A DNA stretch of 64,000 nucleotides from CAZQVN01 sp964596775 (GCA_964596775.1 CAZQVN010000004.1:62001-126000), one strand, 5' to 3'; positions 45,757-56,239 are shown, counted from the first letter of the stretch. Notes: generated from the letters alone by a model not told the origin. A program made the numbers and translations.

Positions 45757-48477
45757 ATGTCACGGAGCTGCCTTGTCACGGACCTCTCTTTGAAGCTGTC
45801 GGCGATCCGGGATCGCGCCGCGATCCTCCTCACAGTGGTGGCGCTGGGCCTCGTCCCGCGGCCGATCCATGCCCAGCCCGCACCGGGGGTTCTTTCCGGA
45901 ACGGTCCGGGATGCGGACGGCGAACGCCAGTCCCTGGCCACCGTCCTGGTCCTCGAAACCCCGCTCGGTGCCCTGACGACGGACAACGGCACGTTCCGCA
46001 TCACCGGAGTTCCGCCGGGCAGCTACACGATCAAGGTGCTCAAGATGGGTTTCGACAGCGTGGAGCTGCGCGGCGTGGCCGTGACCTCCGGAGGCACCGC
46101 GTCGGTGGAGGTCACGCTCAAGCCGTCGGTGGTCACCCGGACGCGGGAGATCGTCGTCGAGGGGCGCAAGGGGTTCATCCAGAAGGAAAGCAGCACCGCC
46201 CGCCAGGTGGTGAACCGCGAGGACCTGGAGTCACTGCCGATCGACACGATCCGTGACGCGATCGGGCTCAAGGCCGGCGTCGTCAGCCAGGCGGGCGAGC
46301 TTCACTTCCGCGGCGGCCGCAGCAACGAAGTGCTGTACCAGATCGACGGCATCCCGGTCCGCGATCCCCTCGGCGGGAAGGCCGTGGACATCGGAACGAG
46401 CGCCTTTTCCGACGCCGAGGCGCTGCTCGGCGGACTCGACGCGGAGTACGGCAACGCCCAGTCCGGAATCGTGAACATTTCCACGCGGGAGGGGGGCGCC
46501 CGGTTTTCCGGCGAGGTCGTGTATTCCACCGACGACTACGGGGCGCCCGACAAGACGTACAACAACCTGGACCGGGTGGAGGTGGGCTTCGGCGGGCCGC
46601 TCATGGGGCCGTCCTTCACGTTCTTCTCGTCGTTCCAGGGCACGCTCCAGGACACCTACCTGAAGACGTCGGAACAGCGGCCGCGGACCACCATCCTCGA
46701 CCTCGTGCGCCTGGGGCCGCGCCAGAGCAACGACTTCCACTACCAGGCGAAGCTGGCGCTGAACGCCGCGCCCAACCTGAAGATGACGCTGGAATACCTG
46801 AACACCAGGAACCGGCGGGACGAGTATTCGCACGTGTTCAGCCGGACCGGGTTCGTCCAGACGCGCGTCGACACGCTGAGCTCCGGCGATATCGAGACCC
46901 GCTACGGCCGCTTCAGCCCCGACCAGGAGGACTCCACGTTCGTTCCCTGGTCCGGGCCGGCCCAGACGCCGAACATCAGCGAGGGGTTCGACCAGGTCAA
47001 GATGGTCTGGACGCACACCCTGACGCCGCAGAGCCTCTATACCGTGAAGCTGTCGCGGCACACGTTCCGCCGCAAGGACGAGGTCGACCACAAGCTGCCG
47101 TGGGAGTACGAGGGGCGCTATCCCGCGCACTGGCGGAACGACCTGGACAGCTTCACCGAGCCGTTCTTCGCCACCCACGGTGATGTTCCGCTGTACCTCG
47201 ACCGCCTGTCGAAGACCTGGACGTTCAAGAGCGACTACACGAGCCAGGCCGGAAGCCACCGGATCAAGGCCGGCCTGGAGGGGATCTACAACGACCTCGG
47301 GCTTCTCTCCATCACGAATCCGCAGATCATTTCCCCGGAAGGGTCGATCGGTTCCTCGCGGAGCCAGTACCGCTACTACAGCCCCGAGGGAGCGCTGTAC
47401 GTGCAGGACCGGTGGCTGCACGAGGGAATGGTCGTCAACCTCGGGGCGCGGGTCGACGTGTTTTCCGTGGGGCGGCAGCTCGACGAGTCGGAAGTGGCCG
47501 ATCCCGTGCGGCGCGAATTTTCGCCGCGGCTCGGGTTCGCCTACCCGGTGTCCGACCGCGACGTCTTCTCCTTTCACTACGGGCACTTCAGCCAGATCCC
47601 CGACCGGACCGCGATCTTCGAGAACCGCAACTCCGAGGTGCTGACCCGCGGCAACCCGAACCTGGAAAGCCAGACGACGGTGTCGTACCAGATCGGGCTG
47701 CAGCACCAGTTCGCGCCCGACGTGTTCGGCCAGTTCGGGGCCTACTTCAAGGACATCTTCGGCCTGCTCGCCGTGGAGGAGGTGCGCCAGGGGGACGACC
47801 CGGAGCGGTTCAACCAGTACGTGAACCGCGACTATGCCACCGCCCGCGGGTTCGAGTTCACGCTGGAGAAGCGGTTCAAGCGCGGGTTCAGTGCCGACAT
47901 TTCCTATTCCTACGGCCTCGCCACCGGCGTGGCCTCCGATCCGGACCAGAACCGCGTGGACGACCTGCAGTACCTGCCGCTCGGCGAGCAGCCGCTGGAC
48001 TGGGATCAGCGCCACACGCTGTCGGTGCGCACTCTGCTGTCGAGCCCGGGCGACTGGGTCGCCAACGCCATCTGGTCGTTCGGCTCCGGCTTTCCGTACA
48101 CCCCCTCGCCGCGCAACCAGCGGCGCGAGGATCCCTCCCTGAGGAACTCCGGGCGGCTTCCGTCGACGACGTCGCTGGCCGTCCAGTTCGAGAAGCACTA
48201 TTCCGTGTACGGCCAGGACATGAAGCTCTTTCTCCGCGGCGACAACGTGCTCGACACGCGGAACATTGCGAAGCTCGAGCCGGTCCGTTTCCCGGAGCCT
48301 CCGGGCTTCACCGACGACATCTATGCCGTGTACTACACGGAAACGGGCAAGCTGGGCGGCGCCTATCTCGGGCCGGACACCGACGGCGACGGCATCGACG
48401 AGTGGGTTCCGCTCAACGACCCCCGCGTCTTCACCGAGGGCCGCAGCATCCGGGCCGGCGTGGGGGTCAAGTTCTGA
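45757..48477 (+). CDS. TonB-dependent receptor with carboxypeptidase regulatory-like N-terminal domain
   Basis: The approximately 906-residue protein has a signal peptide (RDRAAILLTVVALGLVPRPIHAQ). A CarboxypepD_reg-like domain follows (about 45-125; GVLSGTVRDADGERQSL, ITGVPPGSYTIKV). Then come the plug (LPIDTIRDAIGLKAGVVSQ, FRGGRSNEVLYQIDGIPVRDP) and a beta barrel ending in IRAGVGVKF. Such receptors import large or scarce substrates across the outer membrane. The start among upstream ATGs is uncertain; 45757 places the signal peptide 15-20 residues in. The stop overlaps the next gene by 1 nt. No TonB/ExbBD genes are in the window. Confidence 0.88.
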   Translation: MSRSCLVTDLSLKLSAIRDRAAILLTVVALGLVPRPIHAQPAPGVLSGTVRDADGERQSLATVLVLETPLGALTTDNGTFRITGVPPGSYTIKVLKMGFDSVELRGVAVTSGGTASVEVTLKPSVVTRTREIVVEGRKGFIQKESSTARQVVNREDLESLPIDTIRDAIGLKAGVVSQAGELHFRGGRSNEVLYQIDGIPVRDPLGGKAVDIGTSAFSDAEALLGGLDAEYGNAQSGIVNISTREGGARFSGEVVYSTDDYGAPDKTYNNLDRVEVGFGGPLMGPSFTFFSSFQGTLQDTYLKTSEQRPRTTILDLVRLGPRQSNDFHYQAKLALNAAPNLKMTLEYLNTRNRRDEYSHVFSRTGFVQTRVDTLSSGDIETRYGRFSPDQEDSTFVPWSGPAQTPNISEGFDQVKMVWTHTLTPQSLYTVKLSRHTFRRKDEVDHKLPWEYEGRYPAHWRNDLDSFTEPFFATHGDVPLYLDRLSKTWTFKSDYTSQAGSHRIKAGLEGIYNDLGLLSITNPQIISPEGSIGSSRSQYRYYSPEGALYVQDRWLHEGMVVNLGARVDVFSVGRQLDESEVADPVRREFSPRLGFAYPVSDRDVFSFHYGHFSQIPDRTAIFENRNSEVLTRGNPNLESQTTVSYQIGLQHQFAPDVFGQFGAYFKDIFGLLAVEEVRQGDDPERFNQYVNRDYATARGFEFTLEKRFKRGFSADISYSYGLATGVASDPDQNRVDDLQYLPLGEQPLDWDQRHTLSVRTLLSSPGDWVANAIWSFGSGFPYTPSPRNQRREDPSLRNSGRLPSTTSLAVQFEKHYSVYGQDMKLFLRGDNVLDTRNIAKLEPVRFPEPPGFTDDIYAVYYTETGKLGGAYLGPDTDGDGIDEWVPLNDPRVFTEGRSIRAGVGVKF

Positions 48478-50939
48478 TGACGCTCCCGCGCCGCTGCGCC
48501 CTGCTCGCGCTCTGCGCCCTGCTGTTCCCGGCCGCCCGGGCGGAGGCGCGCATCGGCGACCCGTCCGAGGACTTCCCGAGCCGCGAGCCCCGGCCGATCT
48601 ACGCCACCGACGCCCCGAACCTGTTCCTCCACAACATCGGGGGCATCACGCTGCAGCTGACGAACCTCGGGATCATCGGCAACCCGTACAACAACGAGCT
48701 GTCCCTCGGCTTCATGGGATTCGAGTACCTCTCGCAGGCCTCGCTGTGGGTGGGCGGGCTGACCGAGAACGGCATTCCGCGCGTGTCATCGTCCGTGGCC
48801 GGCACGCGCCGGCTCGAGTTCCGCCCCACCCGGCAGAGCCTGGACACGATCTACCGCGGCTACGAAGGGATGCCGAACGGGCGCCGCCCCGGATTCTTCC
48901 TTGCCGACGACGACGGGGACGGCCGGGTCGACGAAGACTTCCTGAACGGCCGCGACGACGACGGGGACGGCCTGATCGACGAGGACTTTTCCGCCGTCGG
49001 CCAGCAGATGTTCACCTGCGAGTACAGCGACGACACGCCGGAGGCCCTGGCGCAGATCCCCGATCACGTGCCGATGGGACTCAAGGTCCAGCAGCGGTCG
49101 TTCCAGTGGACGGAAGAGGGGATCAACGAGTTCGTCGGGCTCGACTTCCGGATCCGGAACATCGGCGACCAGCGGCTGTCCGACCTGTACGTGGGCCTCT
49201 ACGTGGACGGCGACGTCGGACCGAAGACGTTTCCCGGCTACTTCGAGGACGACATGGTCGGCCTGACCTACTTCAGCCGCACCGTGCGGAACCCGCTCCT
49301 CCTCGACTACTTTCTCGATCCCGAGGGGAACGCGAACCCGTGCATCAACCAGACCGTCTCCGGAAATCTCGCCTACATGTGGGACGCGCCGGACGAGGAC
49401 GCCGGCGCGGCGCGCGGCGACGCTCCCGGCTACCTGGGCTGCATGTACCTCGGCTATTCCGGCGACACCGACCGCGAGTTCGTCACCTCCCGCCAGGTTC
49501 CCGACCCCACGTTCACCGCTTCCCTGTCGACCGTCCGCTGGACGGCATCGCAGGCTCCCTACCCCGAAGGGGATCCGAGGACCGACGAGGAACGCTACGA
49601 CTTCCTGTCCAGGGGGGGGCGGGCCCCCGGCACGTCGCGGAGCCACGGGGATTACCGGTTCATCATGGCGGCCGGACCGTATCTCTCGCTGGACCCGGGC
49701 GACGAAATCCACTTCGAGGCCGCGCTGCTGGCCGGGGCCAATTTTTCCTCCCTCGTGTCCACCGCGGTGCAGGCCCAGCTGATCTACGACGGCACGCGCC
49801 TCGATGCGGACCACGATCCGCTGACCGGCATCGACGGCAAGGAACGCTGCCTGCGCATTCTTGAAGGGGGCGCGCGGTTCCTCGACTGGAACGACCCCTG
49901 CGACTCCACGGAAGCCGTCATCCGCTGGCTGGAACCCACCTGCCTCTGGGTCGACGACGACTGCACCCCCTGCACGGGATTCGGCGGCCGGGAAACGCTC
50001 GTGCACTGGCAGGTGCCGTCGCTGGCGCCGGAGCCGACGATCAACACCGGGCCGGACATCGTCCGCGAAATGGTCGAAAACCCGGAATCGCAGGCCTACT
50101 ACGAGGCGCCCGGGCGCGATCGCCGCGTCGTGCTGCAGTGGGACAACCGTTCGGAAATCAAGCTCGACCCGTACACCGGGAGAAACATCTTCGAGGGGTA
50201 CCGGATCTGGCGGGTGGACAGCTGGTCCCGCCCGAAGGGAGCGGTGGGTCCGGCGCCGGACGACTGGAAGCTGCTCGCCGAGTTCCGCAGGAGTCCCCGC
50301 GACGGGGCCGGCACACAGTCGCCGCTGCACCTGCGCCGCATCGAGCGTTTCGAACGAAACGCGATTCGCGAGATGACGCCCGGCGGGCCCCTCTACCATG
50401 TCGGCCGCTACGAGTGGGCGGACACGGCCGGGATCGTGAACGGCAAGATCTACTACTATTCCGTCACGGCGTTCTCCATCGATCGCCGCTTCGACCCGAA
50501 CACCGGACTCATCAACGAGGTGATCGTCGGCGGCCTCCCCTCGGCGGCGCAGAAGGAAATGGTCGTGGCCACGTGGGGTCACGGCGACGGGTGCGGCGCG
50601 GTGCGGGTGGTGCCGAATCCCTATCGCGGCGGCGCCGACTGGGACCTGGTGCCGAACGACTGCGACGCCAGCGGCACGCGGATCGCGTTCCGCAACCTGC
50701 CGGCGGGCTGGGAGAGGATCGACATCCACACGCTGTCCGGCGACCTCGTGTTCAGCGGGCGCCCCGGCGAGTCACGGGTGGTCGGAGGCTGCGAGGTGGC
50801 CGACAACATCCGGGAAGGGGGCACGTTCTTCTGGGACCTGATCAGCCGGAACGGCCAGGACGTGACGAGCGGGATCTATCTCTACTCGGTCGCGACGGGC
50901 GGCACGCCCTGCCGCGGGCGCTTCGTCGTCATCCGCTGA
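48477..50939 (+). CDS. Large secreted partner of the TonB receptor, calcium-loop and FlgD-like domains
   Basis: The 820-residue protein has a signal peptide (about 1-24, ARAEA). Two Asp-rich loops, DDDGDGRVDED and DDDGDGLIDED (144-170), resemble calcium-binding thrombospondin type-3 repeats. A long beta-rich body follows, then a Por/FlgD-like C-terminus (VRVVPNPYRGG, TSGIYLYSVATGG). The ATG overlaps the receptor stop, so the pair is translated together. This is reminiscent in arrangement of SusC/SusD pairs, although I see no SusD-type TPR fold or lipobox. It probably forms the surface-exposed binding component. Confidence 0.75.
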   Translation: MTLPRRCALLALCALLFPAARAEARIGDPSEDFPSREPRPIYATDAPNLFLHNIGGITLQLTNLGIIGNPYNNELSLGFMGFEYLSQASLWVGGLTENGIPRVSSSVAGTRRLEFRPTRQSLDTIYRGYEGMPNGRRPGFFLADDDGDGRVDEDFLNGRDDDGDGLIDEDFSAVGQQMFTCEYSDDTPEALAQIPDHVPMGLKVQQRSFQWTEEGINEFVGLDFRIRNIGDQRLSDLYVGLYVDGDVGPKTFPGYFEDDMVGLTYFSRTVRNPLLLDYFLDPEGNANPCINQTVSGNLAYMWDAPDEDAGAARGDAPGYLGCMYLGYSGDTDREFVTSRQVPDPTFTASLSTVRWTASQAPYPEGDPRTDEERYDFLSRGGRAPGTSRSHGDYRFIMAAGPYLSLDPGDEIHFEAALLAGANFSSLVSTAVQAQLIYDGTRLDADHDPLTGIDGKERCLRILEGGARFLDWNDPCDSTEAVIRWLEPTCLWVDDDCTPCTGFGGRETLVHWQVPSLAPEPTINTGPDIVREMVENPESQAYYEAPGRDRRVVLQWDNRSEIKLDPYTGRNIFEGYRIWRVDSWSRPKGAVGPAPDDWKLLAEFRRSPRDGAGTQSPLHLRRIERFERNAIREMTPGGPLYHVGRYEWADTAGIVNGKIYYYSVTAFSIDRRFDPNTGLINEVIVGGLPSAAQKEMVVATWGHGDGCGAVRVVPNPYRGGADWDLVPNDCDASGTRIAFRNLPAGWERIDIHTLSGDLVFSGRPGESRVVGGCEVADNIREGGTFFWDLISRNGQDVTSGIYLYSVATGGTPCRGRFVVIR

Positions 50940-53112
50940 GGCGCGCCGCCTGGTGACGGCGGAACCAGTCCCCCATCGACCGCGCCATCCCCCGGTAGCC
51001 GGTCCGCTCCTCCGCCGAACCCGCCTTCAGCTCGTGAAACGAGAAGCCGAACATCGCGATCGGCCCGCGCGTCGAAGCGGGATCCGAGCCGGCGTGCCGG
51101 AACGCGATGACCTTGCCGTTGAACGGCGAGTTCGAGCTGACGCCGCGCATCGTGTACAGCGAGTCGAGGTCGTCGCCGCCGAAGATCGGTGCAAACGCGG
51201 CATCCACCCAGGGGAGTCCGCCGAACTGCTGGTAGAGGTACTCGCTCGAGTCGGGCTCGACGGTCGGGAACCCGTCCGCCACGGCCTCCGCGGTGGGAAA
51301 TCCCCGGATCATGCCGTCGAGTTTCGATGTCGTCGGGCGCACCTCCCGGATGTCGCCGCCGCAGATCCCCATGATCCGGCAGAGAAAATCGGTGGGGAGG
51401 ATGTTCATCCCGTTCGTCTTGTCGTAGCTGACCACGGACGCGCAGTTCACACCGGTTGCCGACGCGCGCTTGGTGGCGCCGAAGGAACGGTACCCGATGA
51501 TCCACAGCGCCCCGCCGGTGTCCAGGTGCCCCTCGAGAAGCCCCCTGGAGTCGCAGTTGATGGCCGACACCAGCCCGGTCCGGCCGTTGCCGCTGAGCCC
51601 GCCCGCCTCCACGTGCCAGACGATCGCCTTGTAGCGGCCGAGCTGCTCGCGGCCGAGAAGCGAGACGGACGAGTTGAGGTCGCCCTCTCCGTAGGTGCTG
51701 AACGTGTAGATGTCCTGGTCCGCGAAGCCCATGGCGCTCACGAGATCCCTGGCCTTCAGGTCCATGGCCGTGTCGCTCAGGTTCCCCGCGCTCCGGGTGT
51801 TGACGTCGTCCACGAGCAGCACGCCGCGATCCCGGGGCGGCACCGGGTCGACCCTCACATTATAGATGGCCACCGTCTGCTGGCCGCTCGTGTCGCGGCA
51901 GAGGATCACCACCGTGTGCAGCCCGGGGGTCCGGAAGCAGATCGGCTGGATGTTGTACGGCGAGAGGCTCCACCCCTGGAAGCCTTCATCCCCGTCGATG
52001 TCCGGGACGTCGACGCCCACGTTGTAGCCCTGGAGCGTGCCGCCGTAGGCGGACAGGTTCGCCGAAAAATTGAAGCGGAGGCAGCGATCCATGTACACGG
52101 ACACGTCCGCAGTCAGGCCCTGGTCCGGAAACACATGGCGGCCGAACGTGGATTCGGTCACCGTGAGCAGCGGCCGGTCGTAGTTGGCGGCCGACGCGGA
52201 ACACTTGAACGCGTTCTGCCCGGTGATGTAGCGGTTCTCGACGGCCCCGGCCACGTCGATGCCCCGCACCACGAACCAGTACGACTTCGGCGTTTCCAGG
52301 TCGAGGTAGGTCTGGGTGACGTTTCCGGAAACGCGGACCCACGGGTAGTCGGGCCCCGGGCTCACGTTGACCGCGTACTGCGGATCGATCGAACCGAAGA
52401 TGGACGGAATCGGGATCAGCTTGTATTCGTAGGCCACCGGACGGAGGTCGGGCGAGAGCTTGTCTTCATCACGGCCGGACCACCGCACGTAGAGCCGCCT
52501 GCCGACCTGGGCGAATCCGGACAGCGTGGAAAAGTCGGGCGAGACGATCCGGGTCTTCGGAATGATGTTCGTGGCGGTGAAGTCGACGACGTCCGCGTCG
52601 GACACCGCACCCTGATCGTCCACCGACCGCACGTAGAACGCGTGCCGCCCCAGGTACCGGTCGGTGATGACCGGCTGCCCGGATGCGCCGAGAAGCGTTT
52701 CCGGAGCGGGAGTCGAAAAGAGAAACAGGGCGTCGGTGACGGTCGTGTCACGCCAGGCAATGCCGGTGGTGGCCGGATCATTGACTTCGGCGAGCGTCCG
52801 ATCCTCCAGATCGAACGCGAACTGGTAGTGGCTCACGAAGCCGTCGTTGTCCCAGCCGATCCAGGACAGCCGGGTCTGCTGGGCCACGGTATCCCGGTCC
52901 ACGACCTCCCCCCGGACGAACCGGACCAGCGGCCGTTCGTTCGGGATGCGGTTGTCCACGACGTTCGAACAGGACACGGCGCCGGCGAGGATCGCCAGGA
53001 AGGCGCAAAGGAAAACCCCGCCGATGGGGCGGGGAGCGCGCGTGCTGCGGGGAGCCTGAGGGTGCGTGATCACGCAACCATTGTACGCAGGGCGGGATTC
53101 CCGGAGCAACAT
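50929..53112 (-). CDS. Large lipoprotein of unknown function
   Basis: The 727-residue product has a leader ending in the lipobox AVSC (FLAILAGAVSCSNVV). The body contains Ig-like segments in the first half (LSWIGWDNDGFVSHYQFAFD, VRSVDDQGAVSDAD) and a Rossmann-like second half (RGVLLVDDVNTR, YKAIVWHVEAG, LDTGGALWIIGYRS). I do not recognise the family. The start is placed at 53112, 7 nt past the kinase stop, with AAGG 4 nt upstream. It ends inside the convergent partner gene, overlapping by 11 nt. Confidence 0.7.
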   Translation of the reverse strand: MLLRESRPAYNGCVITHPQAPRSTRAPRPIGGVFLCAFLAILAGAVSCSNVVDNRIPNERPLVRFVRGEVVDRDTVAQQTRLSWIGWDNDGFVSHYQFAFDLEDRTLAEVNDPATTGIAWRDTTVTDALFLFSTPAPETLLGASGQPVITDRYLGRHAFYVRSVDDQGAVSDADVVDFTATNIIPKTRIVSPDFSTLSGFAQVGRRLYVRWSGRDEDKLSPDLRPVAYEYKLIPIPSIFGSIDPQYAVNVSPGPDYPWVRVSGNVTQTYLDLETPKSYWFVVRGIDVAGAVENRYITGQNAFKCSASAANYDRPLLTVTESTFGRHVFPDQGLTADVSVYMDRCLRFNFSANLSAYGGTLQGYNVGVDVPDIDGDEGFQGWSLSPYNIQPICFRTPGLHTVVILCRDTSGQQTVAIYNVRVDPVPPRDRGVLLVDDVNTRSAGNLSDTAMDLKARDLVSAMGFADQDIYTFSTYGEGDLNSSVSLLGREQLGRYKAIVWHVEAGGLSGNGRTGLVSAINCDSRGLLEGHLDTGGALWIIGYRSFGATKRASATGVNCASVVSYDKTNGMNILPTDFLCRIMGICGGDIREVRPTTSKLDGMIRGFPTAEAVADGFPTVEPDSSEYLYQQFGGLPWVDAAFAPIFGGDDLDSLYTMRGVSSNSPFNGKVIAFRHAGSDPASTRGPIAMFGFSFHELKAGSAEERTGYRGMARSMGDWFRRHQAARLSG

Positions 53113-53119
53113 GGAACCT

Positions 53120-56053
53120 TCAGGGGGCGCACCACGCCCGGATCTCCCCCGCGGCGTCCTCGAACGACAGCCGCCGTCCTTCCTCGACGAGGTCCGTGAC
53201 CTCCCCCCCGCCCAGTTTGCCCCGCAGGGTGGCCAGCATTTCGTCCGACTCGACCTGCTCGTCCTTGAGCAGGGGCACCCCGATCCGCTCCCGGAGCGCC
53301 GAAGCGGCGCCGAACATGCGGCACGCCCTCCGGGCATCGCCCATGGCGGTCATGAGCCGCGCCGCCGCCTCGACGAGGCTCGCGCAGAGGCTCATCATGT
53401 GCAGCTGCGACGCCAGGTCCAGGCTTTCGTCGAGGTATCTCCTCGCGGACTCGAACGCCCCGAGCCGGGTCTCGAGGATCACCAGGTTCAGCGCGGACTT
53501 GGCCACCCCCTGCACGCTCCCGATGGCGCGCCGTTCGGCCAGGCTCTCCTCGAACAGGGCGCGGGCGCCCGCGGTGTCCCCCGCGTGCAGGACGACGCGG
53601 CCGAGGTTGTTCAACCCCTTGGCCACGCCGGCGCGGTCGCCGAGCTCGCGGTAGATGTCCACGCAGCGCTCGAAGTAGGGGCGGGACTCGGCGATCCGCC
53701 CCATCCCATCGCTCAGCACGGCGCCGAGCCCGTTCAGGACGTTCGCCAGCTGCTTCCGTTCCCCCAGCGCCTCGGCGATCTCGAGGCTCTCCTCGTACCG
53801 TTCGCGGGCCGTGTCGATCTCGCCCTGCTCCAGCGACATCAGGGCCAGCCCTTCCAGCGCTCCGGCCATGGCGAGGTCGCGCGGGCTGCCGGCGTTGGCC
53901 CGCACCGCCGACTCGGCGATCCTCCGCCCCGGACCGGCCTGGCCGAGGTCGTACCAGTAGCGCCACGCCCGCACGACGATCTCCAGCGCCCGCGGCGCCG
54001 TGGCCGGAGTCCGCCCGGCCCAGTCCACCGCGGACCGGAAGTTCGCGATCTCCGGTTCGATGCGCTGCAGCCAGATCGCCTCGTGCCGGTCGTGCCGCGC
54101 GTCGGCGTGCCCGGCGAGATCCAGCATGGCGGCGAGGTGCCGATCCCGGGCCTCATTCTCTTCGCCGGACTCCGCGAGGCGGCTCAACGCATACTGGTGC
54201 ACGGACTCGAGGAACCGGTAGCGCGGCTCTCCCCCCTTCAGCCGGTCCACGACGACGAGCGATTTGTCCACGAGCCGTGACAGCCGGTCGAGGATCTCGT
54301 ATTCGTCGCGCGAGGCGGGGTTCAGGGCCAGCGCCCCGTCGAGCGACCACCCGCCGGAAAACACGGCCAGGCGGCGGAAGAACCGCCTTTCCTCCTCGTC
54401 GAGATGGTCGTAGCTCCAGCCGATCGTGGCTTCCAGCGTCCGGTGACGGTCCGACGAAGACGTCCCGTGATCCTTGAGGAGCCGGAACCGGTCGTTGAGG
54501 CGGTCGCGGATCTGTTCCACAGACAGAAGCTTGACCCGGGTGGCCGCAAGTTCGATGGCCAGGGGGAGACCGTCGAGGCGGCGGCAGATGTCGCCGATGA
54601 CGCCCGCGGACTCCGCGTCCGGCTCGAAGTCGTGAACGACGAGCCGGGCCCGGTCCACGAAGAGCCGGACGGCGTCGAGCCGGGCGACCTCCTCCGGGTC
54701 GAGCCGGCCTGCCGGGTCCGGAACGGCCAGCGGCGGCACCGGAAGGATGCGCTCTCCGGGCACGCCGAGGTTTTCGCGGCTGGTGGCCACGATCCGAAGA
54801 TGCGGCGCGGCCATCACCACCCCGGACACGAACCGGGCGGCGCCGTCGAGAACATGCTCGCAGTTGTCGAGGACGAGCAGGATCTTCCGTCCGGCGAGAT
54901 GTTCGAGCAGGGCGTTCGCGTTGGCGGCTCCGAACGCGGCCGCCGCCGCGTCGGACACCCGCGAGGATTCGGTGAGCGGCGTGAGGTCGACGAACCGGAC
55001 GCCGTCGGGGAACGCGTCGAGCTCGCGCTCGGCCAGCTCGACGGCAAGGCGGGTCTTTCCGCTGCCGCCGGGGCCGGTCAGCGTGATGAGGCGCTCGTCG
55101 TCCAGGTGACCCCGCGCCTCGTCGATGAGCGCCTCGCGACCGATGAACCCGTCCGCCCGGCGGGGCAGGTTGTGCCGCTTTCCCTCGCTGCGGCGGCGGA
55201 TCGGGCCGGTCTCCCGACCGAGCGCCCGTTCGAGCACGATGCGCGCGGACACCGCATCACCCAGGCGGTCCTTCGGCTTCTTTTCCAGGCAGGACGCCAG
55301 GAGGTCGCGGACGTCGGCGGGGATTTCCGGAAGCTTCGACCAGTCCGGTTCGCCGGTCAGCACCGCCACGACCGTATCCGCGAGCTTTCCCGGAAACGCG
55401 CGCATTCCGGTCAGGCACTCGAAGAGAACGCACCCGAACGCGAACATGTCGGAAAACGGACCCTGCGGCTGCGACATCAGCTGTTCGGGACTCATGTAGC
55501 CCGGTGTTCCGGTGACGTGCCCGGTCCGGCTGAATTCGCTGGCGGAATCCCCGGCCGGGCCGGCGGCGTCCGAACGCGCCAGGCCGAAATCGAGCACCTT
55601 GACCAGTCCGCGCGGCGCGAGCATCACGTTGCCCGGCTTGAGGTCGCGGTGAATCACGTGCCCGTCGTGGGCCGCCTCGAGAGCCATCGCGATCTGGATG
55701 CCGACCCGGAAGGCCTCCTCCACCGGCAGGGGTCCGCGCGACAGCCGCTCGGCCAGCGTTTCTCCCTGGAGACGTTCGAGGATGAGATAGCGGACTCCGT
55801 CCACCTCCTCCAGCCCGTGGATCGTGGCGATGTTCGGATGATTCAGGGAGGCGAGGAGGAGGGCCTCGCGCTGGAAACGGGCCCGCTGTTCCGGTTCGAC
55901 GCTCTCCGGCGAAAGCATCTTGATGGCCACGTCCCGGTTGAGACGGGTATCCCGGGCCAGGTACACGACGCCCATTCCGCCGCGGCCGAGGACTTCCGAG
56001 ACTTCATAAGGCCCGATCCGGGCCGGGATGGACGATGAGGCATCGGGTGGCAT
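53120..56053 (-). CDS. Ser/Thr protein kinase fused to STAND ATPase and TPR domains
   Basis: The 977-residue protein has a Hanks-type kinase domain (12-275): GRGGMGVVYLARD, VAIKML, VIHRDLKPGN, DFGLAR and TPGYMSPEQ are intact, so it should be active. An NB-ARC/STAND-type ATPase module follows (about 300-620) with P-loop TLTGPGGSGKTRLA and LLVLDNCEHV, a winged-helix-like region (about 560-620), and then many TPR-like helices (about 650-930). It lacks the DNA-binding domain of AfsR/LuxR relatives, so it must signal through phosphorylation. The ribosome-binding site is weak. The lipoprotein gene follows after 7 nt. Confidence 0.9.
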   Translation of the reverse strand: MPPDASSSIPARIGPYEVSEVLGRGGMGVVYLARDTRLNRDVAIKMLSPESVEPEQRARFQREALLLASLNHPNIATIHGLEEVDGVRYLILERLQGETLAERLSRGPLPVEEAFRVGIQIAMALEAAHDGHVIHRDLKPGNVMLAPRGLVKVLDFGLARSDAAGPAGDSASEFSRTGHVTGTPGYMSPEQLMSQPQGPFSDMFAFGCVLFECLTGMRAFPGKLADTVVAVLTGEPDWSKLPEIPADVRDLLASCLEKKPKDRLGDAVSARIVLERALGRETGPIRRRSEGKRHNLPRRADGFIGREALIDEARGHLDDERLITLTGPGGSGKTRLAVELAERELDAFPDGVRFVDLTPLTESSRVSDAAAAAFGAANANALLEHLAGRKILLVLDNCEHVLDGAARFVSGVVMAAPHLRIVATSRENLGVPGERILPVPPLAVPDPAGRLDPEEVARLDAVRLFVDRARLVVHDFEPDAESAGVIGDICRRLDGLPLAIELAATRVKLLSVEQIRDRLNDRFRLLKDHGTSSSDRHRTLEATIGWSYDHLDEEERRFFRRLAVFSGGWSLDGALALNPASRDEYEILDRLSRLVDKSLVVVDRLKGGEPRYRFLESVHQYALSRLAESGEENEARDRHLAAMLDLAGHADARHDRHEAIWLQRIEPEIANFRSAVDWAGRTPATAPRALEIVVRAWRYWYDLGQAGPGRRIAESAVRANAGSPRDLAMAGALEGLALMSLEQGEIDTARERYEESLEIAEALGERKQLANVLNGLGAVLSDGMGRIAESRPYFERCVDIYRELGDRAGVAKGLNNLGRVVLHAGDTAGARALFEESLAERRAIGSVQGVAKSALNLVILETRLGAFESARRYLDESLDLASQLHMMSLCASLVEAAARLMTAMGDARRACRMFGAASALRERIGVPLLKDEQVESDEMLATLRGKLGGGEVTDLVEEGRRLSFEDAAGEIRAWCAP

Positions 56054-56239
56054 GACGGGTCATTCTAACCCCCGGGCCGGGTCCGGGTCTGCCCCGGGTG
56101 CGGGGCCGCCCCTGCCGTCATCCAAACGCCCTCCCCGGCCGCGGGCCGCCGACTCCGGTGCGGACGCATTCATCGGGGCCCGCCTCCGGGGCGGCCGCGC
56201 CCGTTCCCCCGCCATCTTATCGCTGTCAAAACGGCCCCG

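Noticed and set aside
47412..48476. Upstream extension of the secreted partner frame into the TonB receptor
   Set aside because: A shadow of the receptor; the signal peptide and coupled ATG start at 48477.
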